From the NCBI GenBank assembly GCA_930367215.1, contig OV884059.1, forward strand, positions 32,665,882 to 32,729,881: a stretch of 64,000 nt of DNA, in the 5' to 3' direction. This document shows, in pieces, positions 11,806 to 22,808 of this stretch (the stretch's first letter is position 1; each line of letters opens with the position of its first letter). The notes beneath the pieces were generated by a model, which was given only the letters and a program-made list of their open reading frames with translations, did no database searches and was not told the DNA's origin. Source of the DNA: Pollenia angustigena (taxonomy: Eukaryota > Arthropoda > Insecta > Diptera > Polleniidae). The translations under genes were made by a program, and so were the position numbers.

Positions 11806-12615
11806 TTATTAGTTGCGTTCGAGAACACAAAAGTTTTTACTATTTTTTACTAAACTTTACTGCATTTTACGAAATTGCTTTCGAGTACACAAAATGCAGT
11901 AAATGAGAACATAAATTGAAAGCGAAAAGTGACAGTTCTTGTCTGAGTATTTACAAATTTTTACTGCAGACATTTTTGCAGTAAAATTTAGTAAATCAAA
12001 AAAACATATGTTTCAAAAGGTAAACAAACAAAAGTAACAAATAAAAAGCATACAAATTGTGGGAAAATTGTTAAATAAAAGAAAAGTTGAAATAAAAATT
12101 AAACCAAAACAAAAAGTGAATACATATTAATTAATTAAACTTGTTTGTGAAGCATTTATTTGGCTAAATACAAACTTTTGAAATTTTTTTTGTTATGTTA
12201 ATTTCTTAGAGTTGTAAAAGTGTGAAGTATTTGGGTACTTAAGTAATCAATAGCAAACAAATTATTCATGTTCTTTTAAATAATTTAGCCCGCTACAAAT
12301 TAGTAAAATCAAATAAAATAAAAAACAAACAAATATGAAAGATTACATAAAATAGTTTGTTTGTATTTTCAAAAAATGTTCGTGCTATAAAAAGTATTTA
12401 ATCGAGTACCGATAAGAAAACGAGTTAAGTAGTCAAAAGTGTCAATATTTTTTAAACACTTCAATTATTTGCCGTCAGCAGTTGCCTTTATTTTACGAAT
12501 TTTTACAAATTTTGCGTTCGCGTACTTTTTTGGACAACAGCTTTTTGTGAGAGCAAATTTTTGTGTTTACTCATTTACTGCTTTTTACTGTAAAAGTACG
12601 CAAACGCACCTATTG
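11806..12615. repeat. inverted-repeat element in CACTA 1
   Basis: The left side TAGTTGCGTTCGAGAACAC is mirrored at the right by TAGGTGCGTTTGCGTAC on the other strand. Motifs of the TTTTTACTGCA / GCAGTAAA kind recur through the interior in both orientations. The exact ends and target duplication are uncertain. It occupies an intron position of the accessory pseudogene. Confidence 0.5.
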
Positions 12616-14036
12616 TTAATGTTACTATTTTTAAATTTTTTTTAGGAATACTACTTTATAACACGTTAAAAACATGGTAAAAAAAATCCTTCTGGAAAAT
12701 ACGTAAATATGAGATTTAAAAGCAAAAAATTGAAAATACTGCAGAAAAAGAACCTATTTCACCTAGAAGTAGCGCAGCCGAATTTGATGAATCCACAGCT
12801 AAAGCCTTTAAGGACTTTCTTAACGTTGAAAAAGATACTTGGGATGCAATAATCGAGAAATGGGAAAAATGTTTTCTTTTGCGGCAAAGAGAGTTAAAGA
12901 GTTAAAATATATGTAGCTGAATTCTTAAAACCTTGCCCTAAATTCAAACATCCAAGGTTTCCAAATTTGGTAAGTATTATCTTATATATAAAAGATATAA
13001 AAGTATTTTCTAGTCCTCCAACAAACTTATGTATATGCAAATAATAATGGTAAAATATATGTTAGACCAAAATTACTTTAGTTAGTTTTTGAAAAGTATT
13101 CCAAAATATGTACATCCAATGATTTTTTGTAATTATTTTAGCACATAAAAAATAAGTTGTATTATTTTATAATATCAAATATATCTAATCAATTTTTGTA
13201 AATATGATAATATAATAATTATTTTTAGTTGTTTAAGCTAAAGGTCTTTTTATTTATAAAATATTATATCTATTTATTTCTATTGATATTTCGCTTACCT
13301 TTGGTTTGCATCGGCAGTAAGTTAAATTTACAAAATTTTAATATGAATAACACAAAAAAACCAAAACAAAATTTTGAAAATTTTTTTTCTTAATTTAAAT
13401 TCAAAAACCTTTTTGTCATAACACAATTACAAGAAGCCATAATAACATAAATAATATATGTATAATTAAAGTATTGGTTTTTTTGTGTTATTCATATTAA
13501 AATTTTGTAAATCTAATTTACTGACGATGCTAACCAAAGGCCAATAAATAAATATAATATTTTAAAAATAAAAAGACCTCAAGCTTAAACAATTAAAAAT
13601 AATTATAAATCAAATAAGATTAAATAACTTTTAAGTTGTATAAGTTGTACTAAGCTGTATATTTTTATACTCTAATAAACCTTAAAAATTTAATAATGAG
13701 TTAATTACATATTGCCTGGCGTAAAGGTAAGTATGAAGCAACGTACCTCCAAAATTAGGTACTTTTAATTTAAAATTACACATTTTTAATTTAAAAATAT
13801 TACATTCTTGATTTAAAAGGGCTATATTCTGGTTTTAAAAACTATAATTTTTAATACAAAAATGGTATATTTTCTTTTAAAATTGATTAAAATTTTTTTT
13901 TAAAAAATTGCAGTTATTAAGATAAAAACGAAAACTTTTAAAACAAAAAAAAAACCAGCTTGGCTCGATTTCACAGCTGTTTTATTTTAAAATAAGATTG
14001 TTTCTTTTTGATTTTAAAATTTTTTTTTTCTGTGTA

Positions 14037-14428
14037 CCAATTTCTTTACCATCACTTGTACAGATAATTCCACGATTCTCCTTAAAGTTAACTTGAAATT
14101 TATTACTCAATATTTTATTGACGGACATAAGATTCCCGTAAAATGACGGAATAAATAGTACATCAACCATTTCAATATTGAAAGTTTCTCCCTCATATTT
14201 AATTACTGAAATTCTACATTTACCTTTACCGCAACTTACAATACTTTGGCCATTCGCTACTGTTACTTCTTCACGAAAATTAAGATCCAGGGAAAAGAAA
14301 TTAGCACGATCTGAGCTTATATGGCATGTTGCACCAGAATCTAAAATCCATGATTTAGACCCATTACTTAAAGAAAAACAAAAATTATTTGCACTGCTAC
14401 TGGATGCTGCTATCTCATTACGGTTTTA
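14037..14428 (-). pseudogene. copia protease domain
   Basis: The minus-strand frame is open from the zinc knuckle side and reads SWILDSGATCHISSDR, which holds the aspartic-protease motif DSG. It continues through VANGQSIVSCGKGKC and VLFIPSFYGNLMSVNKIL, the typical protease tail of copia polyproteins. It ends abruptly at the border of CACTA element 1. No stop is present inside, so this part of the polyprotein is the best preserved. Confidence 0.85.
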
Positions 14429-15825
14429 GAATTAATAGATTTTTTTAACTTCCAACAATCACGCTTAATATGACCCTTTGCTTTGCAAAAATGGCACGTT
14501 TTCCCTTTAACCCCATCTTTTACATTAGAACTCTTCAGTGCTGAATGTGGTGGATTGTCTGAATTTCGTTGACACTCCTCTATTAAACAACTTTCAACCA
14601 CATTTCATTCTCGCTTCCAAAGGAGTAACAAGATTATCAAATGAAAATGGCAGACTGCTCAACAACATAGCCACTAACCAGCGCTCAGAGAATTTTTCAC
14701 CAACAGTCTCTAGTTTTTCAAACAGCATCTTCATAGTCATTATATGTTCCGAGATGTTTGTATCTTTACAGTACTTCATTCTGCAAATTTGTTTCATTAG
14801 CCGCACACTAGTTCCAAGTGTATCTTTTTCATGGTGATGCCATAAAAATTTCCCATGCCCCTCGGGCATTTTCAGCTTTCTTAATCAACATTAATTGATT
14901 GTCTTCAACGGATAATCCAATTTTTACTCTAGCTTCTTCATTTTTACGTTTCCACACAGCATCCGGTGCAACAGGAATATCATCAGTTACATGATTTCAT
15001 AAACCTTCTTTGCGAAAGACCAACTCCAGTTTAAATTTCCATAGATGGTAGTTGTCTGCATCCGAGAACGGCTTTGTGCAATTGCAAAAAAATCGCATTA
15101 AATGAACAGCAACAAATACACACACTTGCGGTCATACAATCAAAATTGCTCAACCGCAAATATTCGCTGCTGGTTTGCAGTCATTCAAATAATGCACATC
15201 GTGCTTTGTTATTTATACCATCGTTAGCTTCGTTTTTTAATAAAGATGTTTGTGTGTTTGGTGCGACAATGATTGTTTTGGTAAAGAAAAAAAAAATACA
15301 AACAAAAAAGCCAGAAATCAAGCAATCATTACTCATGGATTCATTCAGCAGTTGCTATGTAGTACAAGAAAAAAAAATTGAAATGAAACTAAACGCACAT
15401 AAATATGTAGGTACAAACTATTTCCATAAAAACAGACTTTTTTTCATCTTAAAAAGTACATCTTAAAAAGTACAGTAGTAGGTACAATGTATTCTTGTTA
15501 TTGTTGTTAGTTTTAACAAAGCGTCTCATCGAGTGGTTTATTGTTGTTATCGAGTGGACAATGACTACTTGAATGCAAAAGTATAAGAATGTGTTCCTTT
15601 TGAATTTACACAGTTGTGTTATATTGCGTGCACTTTCAATAAAAAACGAATACATGCAAAAATCAAATGTGTACGAAACGATGTAAAAATTACCAACGTT
15701 GAACTTTGTTTTGCAAGCAAAGAGTGAATGTAAATTTGAGCGTATGAATAAATCAAGAAAAATAGTGATTTTGCAGTTCTCTGGTCTGCATTAAGCTTAG
15801 CGAAAGAAGTCTTCAAAAAATCCAT
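14410..15825 (-). pseudogene. copia gag, broken
   Basis: Reading begins with an ATG at about 15825 (MDFLKTSFAKLNADQRTAKS), close downstream of the primer-binding site. It is then interrupted by about 700 bases of non-gag sequence. It resumes near 15090 with NYHLWKFKLELVFRKEG and VWKRKNEEARVKIGLS, then GTSVRLMKQICRMK and MTMKMLFEKLE (UBN2-type gag), and finally the zinc knuckle CHFCKAKGHIKRDC (CX2CX4HX4C). There are in-frame stops after KEG and after FMASP. Confidence 0.85.
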
Positions 15826-15839
15826 TGCGTTAAAAACGA

Positions 15840-15851
15840 TAGCCCATAACC
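15840..15851 (-). other. primer-binding site of the copia element
   Basis: Directly after the 5' LTR the minus strand reads GGTTATGGGC. The classic copia primer-binding site, which pairs with an internal part of initiator tRNA-Met, begins with the same sequence. Confidence 0.75.
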
Positions 15852-16878
15852 TGTTTCAGGTCCAAAACGCAGTTTATAAAATAATTAACGCTCAAAGTTT
15901 ATTAGGGTGGGTCAATTTGTTCGGGTGAGAAAAAACGTGACAGGCGTATACCAAAATCGAAATCTACACAAAATTCTAAGAAAATTACCCATAGAAAGTA
16001 TGGGTCTAAAATTAAAACCTAGCTCCCGCCGAGAGGCGGGACCTTTTTATTGCATTTTTTTTAAACCTTCTTTGATTACAAATAAATTATTATGTTCCCA
16101 CTAACTATTGATCCAGATATATGGAACATTGTTGTTGCATCGATAGAATGTTTTAATTTTTATACGAATAACAAAGATTTAAAATGAGAATGATTTTTTT
16201 AAGCCCCGCTCTTTCCTTTTAAAAATTATAATTTAGTAATCTGCTATGAAAGTTATTAGCAAAGAGTGATTAGAATTCAATGCTCTTAAAAGTTCTAGTC
16301 ATTGTAGAAATTTACCGTTAATGCATTTTATAAAAACGTGGTATTAAAAATTTGTTTTGATTGACTTGTGCACTTGATAGTTAATTTCTTTTTTAGAAAA
16401 CTAACCATTAAATTATGGAATCATCAGCGATGTCGATTGACTCTAACTTATCTGACTTATCAGAACGCTAGTATCATTGGCATGCCAAGTGTGTCTGTAA
16501 TTTTTCGCTAGATGTATATGGATCCACTAGTAAGAAAAAAACGGTTTTGGTATAATGAAAGTTTATTTTAAAAACGATAAGATTTAGAAGAACTGTTGAG
16601 TTACAAACTAATAAGGCGACTTCAAGAAAACGACTGATACTGAACTGGAAGGGGGCGACGTATTTAAAGAAAAACAGAATTTACAAAAGAAGTTTGATCT
16701 AACATAGAACTTAGATTTTACACTGTTCACCAACAAAATTTTTTCGAACAAAGTGAATTTTTAATTTTCATAGAAAAACTATACATATGTATATGTAATG
16801 TCAAAACATATTTGATTAGAATAAAATTAAAACAGTAAAGTTTATTTGTGCAAAGTGGAAAACGAGTGTTCTCCCACA
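15852..16878 (-). repeat. copia 5' LTR, split by an insertion
   Basis: The two halves (15852-15904 and about 16760-16878) match the 217-bp LTR at 5947. The insertion between them starts GGGTGGGTCAATTTGTTCGG and ends near 16760. It contains a GC-rich hairpin (CTCCCGCCGAGAGGCGGGA, about 16022-16041) and a short ATG frame, MESSAMSIDSNLSDLSER, at 16415. I do not recognise the inserted element. Confidence 0.8.
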
Positions 16879-16883
16879 GAATT

Positions 16884-17237
16884 TACCCGATTTTACTTCC
16901 TTAACATTCGAAATTCCAAAAATCTCGTCTTAGTGGATCGATTTAGAGAGAGACCACTCTCCGGTCCAATTTTTAAGTTACAGGCGTTTAGGCTGTGCGA
17001 TAATGAATCAGTCAGTCAGTAATGTTACAATTTTATATATATATATGTATATAGACAGATAGATAGAGACAAATGTTTTGATTTTTACCCCTTAAACGTT
17101 CGAATTAAGAAAATGTACCAAATTTATATTTTTTAGATAAGTTTCGAATGTTATATTATCTTTTTTCTTTGTTTATTGGTTTGGAAAATAGATAGGGTGA
17201 CAATAAATTCGTCTTAAAGCATAAGTCTTATACATAC
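16884..17237. other. unassigned, with TA/GATA microsatellite
   Basis: Contains a TATATATATG / GACAGATAGATAGA simple-sequence tract near 17035-17070. Nothing else was recognised. Confidence 0.5.
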
Positions 17238-17456
17238 ATGTTTAAGCCCTATCTACGGCCTTCAAAGCCCATAGAACTTCAGCCTGATATAAACTGCAGT
17301 CATCAGGTATGATCCATTAGTAAATATAGCAAATCACCCATATTATTTTAGGAACGGATTCCGCAAGTTTTCGGCTTCATATACGAACGTTTGGATCGAC
17401 CGACGACTTTGGAGGAGGCTTCTAAATTATGTCATTGTCATTCTAATTTAGTTTAA
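17238..17456 (+). CDS. possible small two-exon gene, 57 residues, unknown
   Basis: An ATG at 17238 opens a 23-codon exon (starting MFKPYLRPSKPIEL) that ends at a CAG|GTATGA donor. A TTATTTTAG acceptor follows at 17351 and a second exon in the same phase reads ERIPQVFGFIYERLDRPTTL, then EEASKLCHCH, to a stop at 17456. The 45-base intron is short but the borders fit. The product would be a small basic protein. I cannot name a family. It could equally be a decayed exon pair of a larger gene or transposon. Confidence 0.3.
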
Positions 17457-17926
17457 AAAATATTTATGTTTCTTCAACATTAAATTGATCAGAACATTTA
17501 TATTGTTACGTTACTGCCTTTCCGTTTCTAGTTCTTTATTGCACTTTAAATAAAACAAAAAATTCACAACACTTTAAACACTGTTAATCATTTACACAAC
17601 TTTATTTAGTACCTAGTCACTTTAACAACAGTAATTTATAGCTTTTATTCACAACCATCTATAATTTTTTCAAAGTGATACGTTATTGACAAAGTCAGAA
17701 CTTACAATGAATCATGCCATCTCTTGCGATCCCATTTCTACTCTAGCCCAGACGTGTAGATGATACTAGTAACGTCTAGATGGCTCTAGAAAGTTCGCCT
17801 CATAACGGCTATTTCGTAATTTAAACTTATTCAGCTATAGTTACCATCTATATGGCTGAATTAATTGAGTTATTAGGCATCATAAACTAAGGCATACTTT
17901 TAGGCGTTACCATAAATTGAGATAAC
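17457..17926. other. unassigned DNA
   Basis: No gene or terminal repeat pair recognised. Confidence 0.5.
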
Positions 17927-17929
17927 TTA

Positions 17930-18390
17930 AGGCCAGTTTACACGGTAATACAATGTATTACGACTTTGTAGAATCAAAATAATATGAAATTCTCTCCGTG
18001 TTTAAAAGAAAAAAAATAAAAGTCTGTTGAGAGTATACTTTATGTTTACACGGATGGTATAACTAAAATCAAAAATAATAACAAAAAAGCGGATGGTTGC
18101 AGTTTTACAATTTTTACAAAAACCACATGAAAATTTCCTGAGTTGATTTTAGTTGTTTTTGTAATTGTATAAAAATGCTACCATCTTCAATATACTCCGT
18201 TCAAATGCACCTCTGGTGTGATGAAAATACATAAGTTTCTAAAATGGTTTAGAAAAAAACCATTTACCGACCGCTTGTCAGATTTTGTATTCGTATTCTC
18301 TCTTATTCAATGCATTTTGCTTTTACATGATATGATTTCTCTACTTCTACATTATGTCGTAATACAATGTATTACCGTGTAAACTGGTCT
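17930..18390. mobile_element. MITE with 35-bp inverted ends, TTA duplication
   Basis: The left end is AGGCCAGTTTACACGGTAAT and the right end, inverted, AGACCAGTTTACACGGTAAT. Pairing continues through ACAATGTATTACGAC. The 3-bp TTA flanks (17927-17929, 18391-18393) fit a PIF/Harbinger-type target. It is non-coding. Confidence 0.8.
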
Positions 18391-18610
18391 TTAATAACGA
18401 ACATTCGAGCATTTACAGTGGGTTTAAAGTACAATTATGCACAACAATTTTAACATTACATCTGTACATTGATTTTTACAATAGAAGTGTGCATAACTTA
18501 TACAATAACAATTTTAACTAATAAAATAACTAACAAATACTTTAAAACTAATCAATACAAGATAACCAATAAATTAATCTAATTCTTAACTAAAGTTACT
18601 TTCGTAACAA

Positions 18611-19135
18611 TCACCCCTATCGCAAACAACTACTCCCATGAAAATATTCCCATATTTTTTTAATTCGTATTGTGAATGATTCCCATAACAAGTTTTTTGG
18701 GAATGAATTCCCAAACTTGAAAATTTGGCATCGCCAATGTTCACTCCCGCGAAATTTTTTAATAAATAAATTCCCAACAAGTGTTGATGTGAACGAGAAA
18801 GGAACATGTAAATTTTAATATGTATTCTAAAGTAGGACTAAATTAAATTACTTTTTTCTCTTATTGAAGGAGTGTACATAAAGAAAATGAAGATAACCAC
18901 TATTCAATACTTATTTTATCATATTTTTATTAGTATTTTATTTTGTATATTTTTCTTTCACAATACAGGCACTGACAAGTTACTCACAATAAAGACTTTT
19001 GTTTACAAAGCACTGAAAAATAATTCACAATAGGAATTTTTACTCCCAAAATATTTGCGATACCGATTTGTTGGGGATGGGAATTTAGGTTTGATCCCAT
19101 GTATCATACTCCCATAACATTCGCGATAGGGGTGA
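18611..19135. repeat. TCACCCCTATCG-ended element, copy 1
   Basis: Ends TCACCCCTATCGCAAA and, inverted, TCACCCCTATCGCGAA. The interior has repeated ACTCCCA / TTCCCAT motifs in both orientations. The second copy is at 50809-51483. No target duplication is obvious and no protein is seen. Confidence 0.7.
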
Positions 19136-19148
19136 ATATATTTATTAC

Positions 19149-21419
19149 TAGCTGGCCCGACAGACGTTGTCCTGTCCAAATTAGGGAAAATGTTTGCGTT
19201 CGATTTTTAAAATCCGTTAAAAAGATACGAACATTTGAAAGAAAAATTAGTCAAATCGATGGAGCCGTTTTCTGATTTTAGGTAAATCGAAAAAAGCGTA
19301 AAATGAATTAATACGAACATTTAAAAGAAAAGTTAGTCAAATCGATGGAGCCGTTTTTTGATTTTAGGCAAGGACCGGAAATTACGAACGGAAAACACAA
19401 AATTAAATTTTATTTTTTAAATAAAAAATTTTTGTGTGTGAAAAAAAGAATATTGTTTTTCTGTGTTTAAAATTTAAACGAAAAAGAAAAGAAACATTTT
19501 TTTTGAAAACAAAATTTTTAGTTTCAAAAAAAAGCAAAAACTTTTTTTGTAAAAAAAAAACAAATAAAAATTTAAAAAAACTTTTTTTTTTGTTGAAAAA
19601 TATTTTTTAAAACGTTTTTTTTTAGAATTTTTTTTTTCTATGTATTTTTAAAAAATGAAATATGTATGTATGTATTTTCAGAAGCCTCCCAGCCAGCAAA
19701 ATAGTCCGACGTTGTCTGAATCAGACATTTCTTGCAAATGTCTGACTTCATTCTTAGAGACTTCGTACAGATTTCTGTCAGACACTGAATATACGTGCTG
19801 TCTGGACGCTTTCTGGTCGATTTCGCATGGATATATCGGGGGGAATTTATCAACTGATATGTCTAATAGATTTCTGACGGAATTCATAAAGATGTGTCTA
19901 TCCGTACTTTTTTATAAATGTCATTAAATTGAAAATAATTTTCATATTATTTTATTGTTCAAAAAAAGTTTAAGAAATGGTACGTACGTGTAAAATTGTC
20001 AATTATATAGTCTTATTTTGCAATAGAATTATAGCCTTCGAGTGATTTTTAAAAAAAACATACACAGGTGGAGATGTCTCGGATTTTCTAAGACTCAAAA
20101 AAATTCATGGGAAACGGAAAAATCTTTCTTTTGTTTAGCAAGTTTAAAATAAACACATCAAATTTTGGCTGGTATCCTTTAATAAAATAACGTGGAGCAG
20201 TCCTAAGAATCGCAAGGTAATGTGAAATATCTGTGTACTAAAAATTACTTTTTGTAATGTAACTAAAACATATTTGTTTTTTAGTTTTTATACTTCTCTT
20301 AATTTTTGTTTAGAGAAAGTATCAAGAACAAGAATCCGCTCCTTGGATGGCATCGACAAAAAAATTGTTCAACATATCCAAGAAAAGATGAAAAGCGCAA
20401 TAAAGACTTAAAAAAAGTCAATTTAAAGAAAATTAATTTTATTTATGTATGTACCAAAGAATAGCTGTACTATGCATCAAAGTCTGTCGTTTTATTGGAT
20501 AGGATTGAAAAAAATTAATAAAAAGAAAAACAATCTATAATAATCTCGTTTAACTTTTGATCAAATTTCTATAAGACATCCCTTAGATTTCTGTTAGAAG
20601 TCTGTGCGATTAGTCGATCAGATATTTATCAGAAAACAATAAGAATGTCGGCTAAAATATCCGAATTTCCCATGCCTTTTTCATTAGATTTCTGTCAGAT
20701 ATCTATCAGAAATGCCGACAAAAAACCAAAATTTCCCACGACATGTCTGTCAGAATTCGTGTCAACCACTTCATACGTTTTTGGGTCAGAAATCTGACAG
20801 AATTCGTATACGATTCCGACTTTTTTGCCGACGTTTCTCTCAGATATCTAAACGACGTCGGATTATTTTGCTGGCTGGGCTCTTCATAAATTTGATTTGA
20901 ATTTGTTTTAAAGAATGAAATTTTTATGACAATGCTTAAATATAATTATTTTGTTTTTGTTTTTTTATGTTTTTAAGAAAACGTTTTATTTTAAAAACTT
21001 TATTTTATGTTTTTAAGAAAACGTTTTATTTCAAAAACTTTATTTTATTTATTTTTTTCGACGGCATTTTTTTCAAAACTATTTTATTCTATGAGCTAAA
21101 TTTCAGTTATGTATTTTATAAAGCTTTTTTGTAATAGTTCTATTCCTACAATTTTTCAGAAATGACTTTATACACTACCAGACTATTATATTGTATTTTC
21201 TTTAGAAATTTTTTATTTTCTGTAAAATGTAGAATTTTTTAAACTTGCACAATAAAAATTTTTTTAGAAACAAAATAAAAAAACATTTTCCGGTCCTTGA
21301 TTTTAGGTTAATCGAAAAAAGTGAGCGGGGCAAAATTTTGAAGATTCCCTGAAAATTTCATCAAAATCGGTCCATACGTTACATACATACACACATCCTG
21401 TTTTATATATGTATATTAG
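19149..21419 (-). mobile_element. non-autonomous Helitron, minus orientation
   Basis: On the minus strand the element ends GTCTGTCGGGCCAGCTAG, followed by T, a Helitron 3' terminus. The opposite edge reads TCTAATATACATATATAAAA, resembling Helitron 5' ends. The segment CAAATCGATGGAGCCGTTTT appears twice near the 3' side. The middle carries an inserted inverted-repeat element (19688-20879). No Rep/helicase gene is present. The 5' edge is approximate. Confidence 0.65.
19688..20879. mobile_element. inverted-repeat element, CCCAGCCAGC ends
   Basis: Left end CCCAGCCAGCAAAATAGTCC and, inverted, CCCAGCCAGCAAAATAATCC, continuing GACGT. Both subterminal zones are full of the short palindromes TCTGTCAGA / TCTGACAGA. 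The flanks share only CT, so the duplication length is unclear. No transposase domain was recognised, and the open frames here are by-products of the repeats. Confidence 0.7.
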
Positions 21420-22070
21420 AGCGACTCAAGTTGTATGGAAGCAAAATTCGTGCTCGATGTACCCTCCTAAAAATGAACCTTGGACTTTTTTAAGATTACA
21501 TTTTAAATATTTCGGCTCCAGCTTTGACCTCTCTGAGCTGGACCAGTTTGAAAAAGGGTATATTTTAGCATGTTTTGTTAATTTGAGAATCTGTTTCCTT
21601 ACCGACTAATGCAAATTGGATATCGTAAGAGAGGTTTTTTTAAGGCGCGTCCAACTGTATATACAATTTGTCCAAGAACGATCATTCATGTCCTTTTTTT
21701 TAAGAATTTTCTGTAAAAAAAACGGTTTTTGAATTTTTTGTTCGGGGTTGTTTGTAATAAAAGTGCCAAATTAACATATTTTAATCTTTAGTCGATTCAA
21801 TTATATACGTGTCTCAGCTTTTTTTGAAATTCGTGCTAGTTCGCGTTTTGGCAAATATGCAATGGGTGGTAACCCTTCGTTTTAAATAGGGCAATATTGG
21901 TATCAAATTTTATCTTTTGGCAAGTATATCATCTTTGTATGTAAATAATTTAGATTTTTGCAAATTAGACGCATTTTACACGGTGCTCCGGAATATATAT
22001 AAAAACAATTTTGTAGTAACTCTTATATGATAGCGGATTTAGTTTCTAGATCATGTATGGATGAAAATAG
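21413..22070 (+). repeat. dispersed repeat family C, copy 1
   Basis: About 650 bp starting TTAGAGCGACTCAAGTTGTA and ending GGATGAAAATAG. It has landmarks TCGGCTCCAG, GTGCCAAATTAACATATT and CACGGTGCTC. Other copies are at 31010-31609 (same strand) and 33432-33895 (inverted, truncated). There are no inverted ends and no reading frame of note. The class is unknown. Confidence 0.75.
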
Positions 22071-22117
22071 TTACAATGGAGTCGAATATAAAATTTACAG
22101 AAATACTTGCATTTAAT

Positions 22118-22228
22118 AATGTCCTATTACGGTTTTGACGCTGTGGGCATTTCTTAAATTGCGACCATGGTCCAATTAATTGGGCCATGATTGCGACCAA
22201 CTGAGTTGAGTTGTAAACCGTAATAGGG
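22118..22228. repeat. short MITE, ~110 bp
   Basis: Ends GTCCTATTACGGTTT and, inverted, GCCCCTATTACGGTTT. The centre is a near-palindrome around GGTCCAATTAATTGGGCC. The target duplication is not resolved. Confidence 0.55.
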
Positions 22229-22808
22229 GCATAAAATAATCTTTTGTTGTTACAAAAAAACGAAAACGTTCAGCTATTAAATTTTTACATCAAATCTAAT
22301 TTTATCTCTGTCCTAATTGAAGGAATAAGAATATTAAAGTATAAAAGCTTTTGAGGATTGTAATTTGACTTAGAATACACATTCGAATAATATAAAAATG
22401 TATATAATAAATGTTACTCACGATGAGAAAAAACTTCCTAGATTCTATTATTAATTACGCTATATTCACACCTATCAAGATTTAACGTCCTACACGTAAC
22501 GACTAGTTTTATTAAAAATAAAAATAAAAAATTTTTCGCAATACGTTTGCTCATTTAATTGTTTCTAAATTACATAATACAATTATCTTCTTACAAATAA
22601 AGCTTAGTAAATCAATAAAAATTGTTAAAAAATAAAGCTAAAATTTGATCAATTTACTGTTCACGCTTTTGTTGTATTTTTATTAATATTTGTTGAGTCT
22701 GGACATACCCTTACTATATAAATTTATAAATTGTTTCAACAAACAAAATGCATTTCTAGTTATATCAAAATATGGAATGTATTTTTTAAAATTAAAAATC
22801 TGCTGAAA
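22229..22808. other. 3' flank of CLPTM1L
   Basis: AT-rich. It probably includes the 3' untranslated region of the minus-strand gene. No other feature was seen. Confidence 0.5.

Larger units (their letters stand above)
9369..12960 (+). pseudogene. SAM-domain accessory gene of CACTA element 1
   Basis: Predicted exons are 9369-9504, 11203-11306, 11361-11468, about 11534-11738 and 12646 onwards, with GT-AG borders and consistent phases through exon 3. The first two exons encode a SAM-like fold (FDLMIVMPFLK, then LKNEDLKEIIPLIG and EFREKLFAW). Exon 4 carries ELINIIVEDSLF and IVDEICKVFPNE. Exon 5 has YYF, soon followed by an in-frame stop, then the WDAIIEKWEKCFLLRQRELK block. Every block has a counterpart in the same order in the gene at 60076-61860. 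Intron 1 carries an inserted repeat element. The stop in exon 5 and further frame loss indicate a pseudogene. The function is not known. Confidence 0.7.
8835..14034. mobile_element. CACTA-type DNA transposon 1 (5.2 kb)
   Basis: The element is inserted in the copia protease-integrase region, with a 2-bp target duplication TA (8833-8834 and 14035-14036). Removing it and one TA re-opens the copia frame. Its ends are CACTGAACCAAAAAACG and, inverted, CACAGAAAAAAAAAA. The first and last 250-500 bases are dense in TTTTAAAAC-like subterminal motifs. The only gene I can see inside is a SAM-domain accessory gene (9369-12960), itself decayed; no transposase is visible. Two further insertions lie within it (9598-11190 and 11806-12615). 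CAC...GTG ends with a 2-3-bp duplication fit the CACTA/Mirage group. Confidence 0.85.
5942..16883 (-). mobile_element. Ty1/copia LTR retrotransposon provirus, interrupted
   Basis: A complete but degenerate provirus reading on the minus strand. Both outer edges carry the 5-bp target duplication GAATT (5942-5946 and 16879-16883). Inside are two LTRs, a primer-binding site next to the upstream LTR, and a polypurine tract next to the downstream LTR. In reading order there follow gag (with a CCHC knuckle), protease, a truncated integrase, reverse transcriptase and RNase H, which is the copia gene order. A CACTA-type transposon occupies 8835-14034, and another insertion lies inside the upstream LTR. 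Stops, frameshifts and a missing first half of integrase make it inactive. Confidence 0.93.

Noticed and set aside
8835..14034. A provirus-internal spacer or captured host gene
   Set aside because: The CAC...GTG ends, TA duplication and restored copia frame show it is a separate DNA transposon.
19655..20900. Protein-coding genes in the open frames around both ends of the CCCAGCCAGC element
   Set aside because: The frames follow the inverted repeats and TCTGACAGA motifs on both strands and resemble no family.
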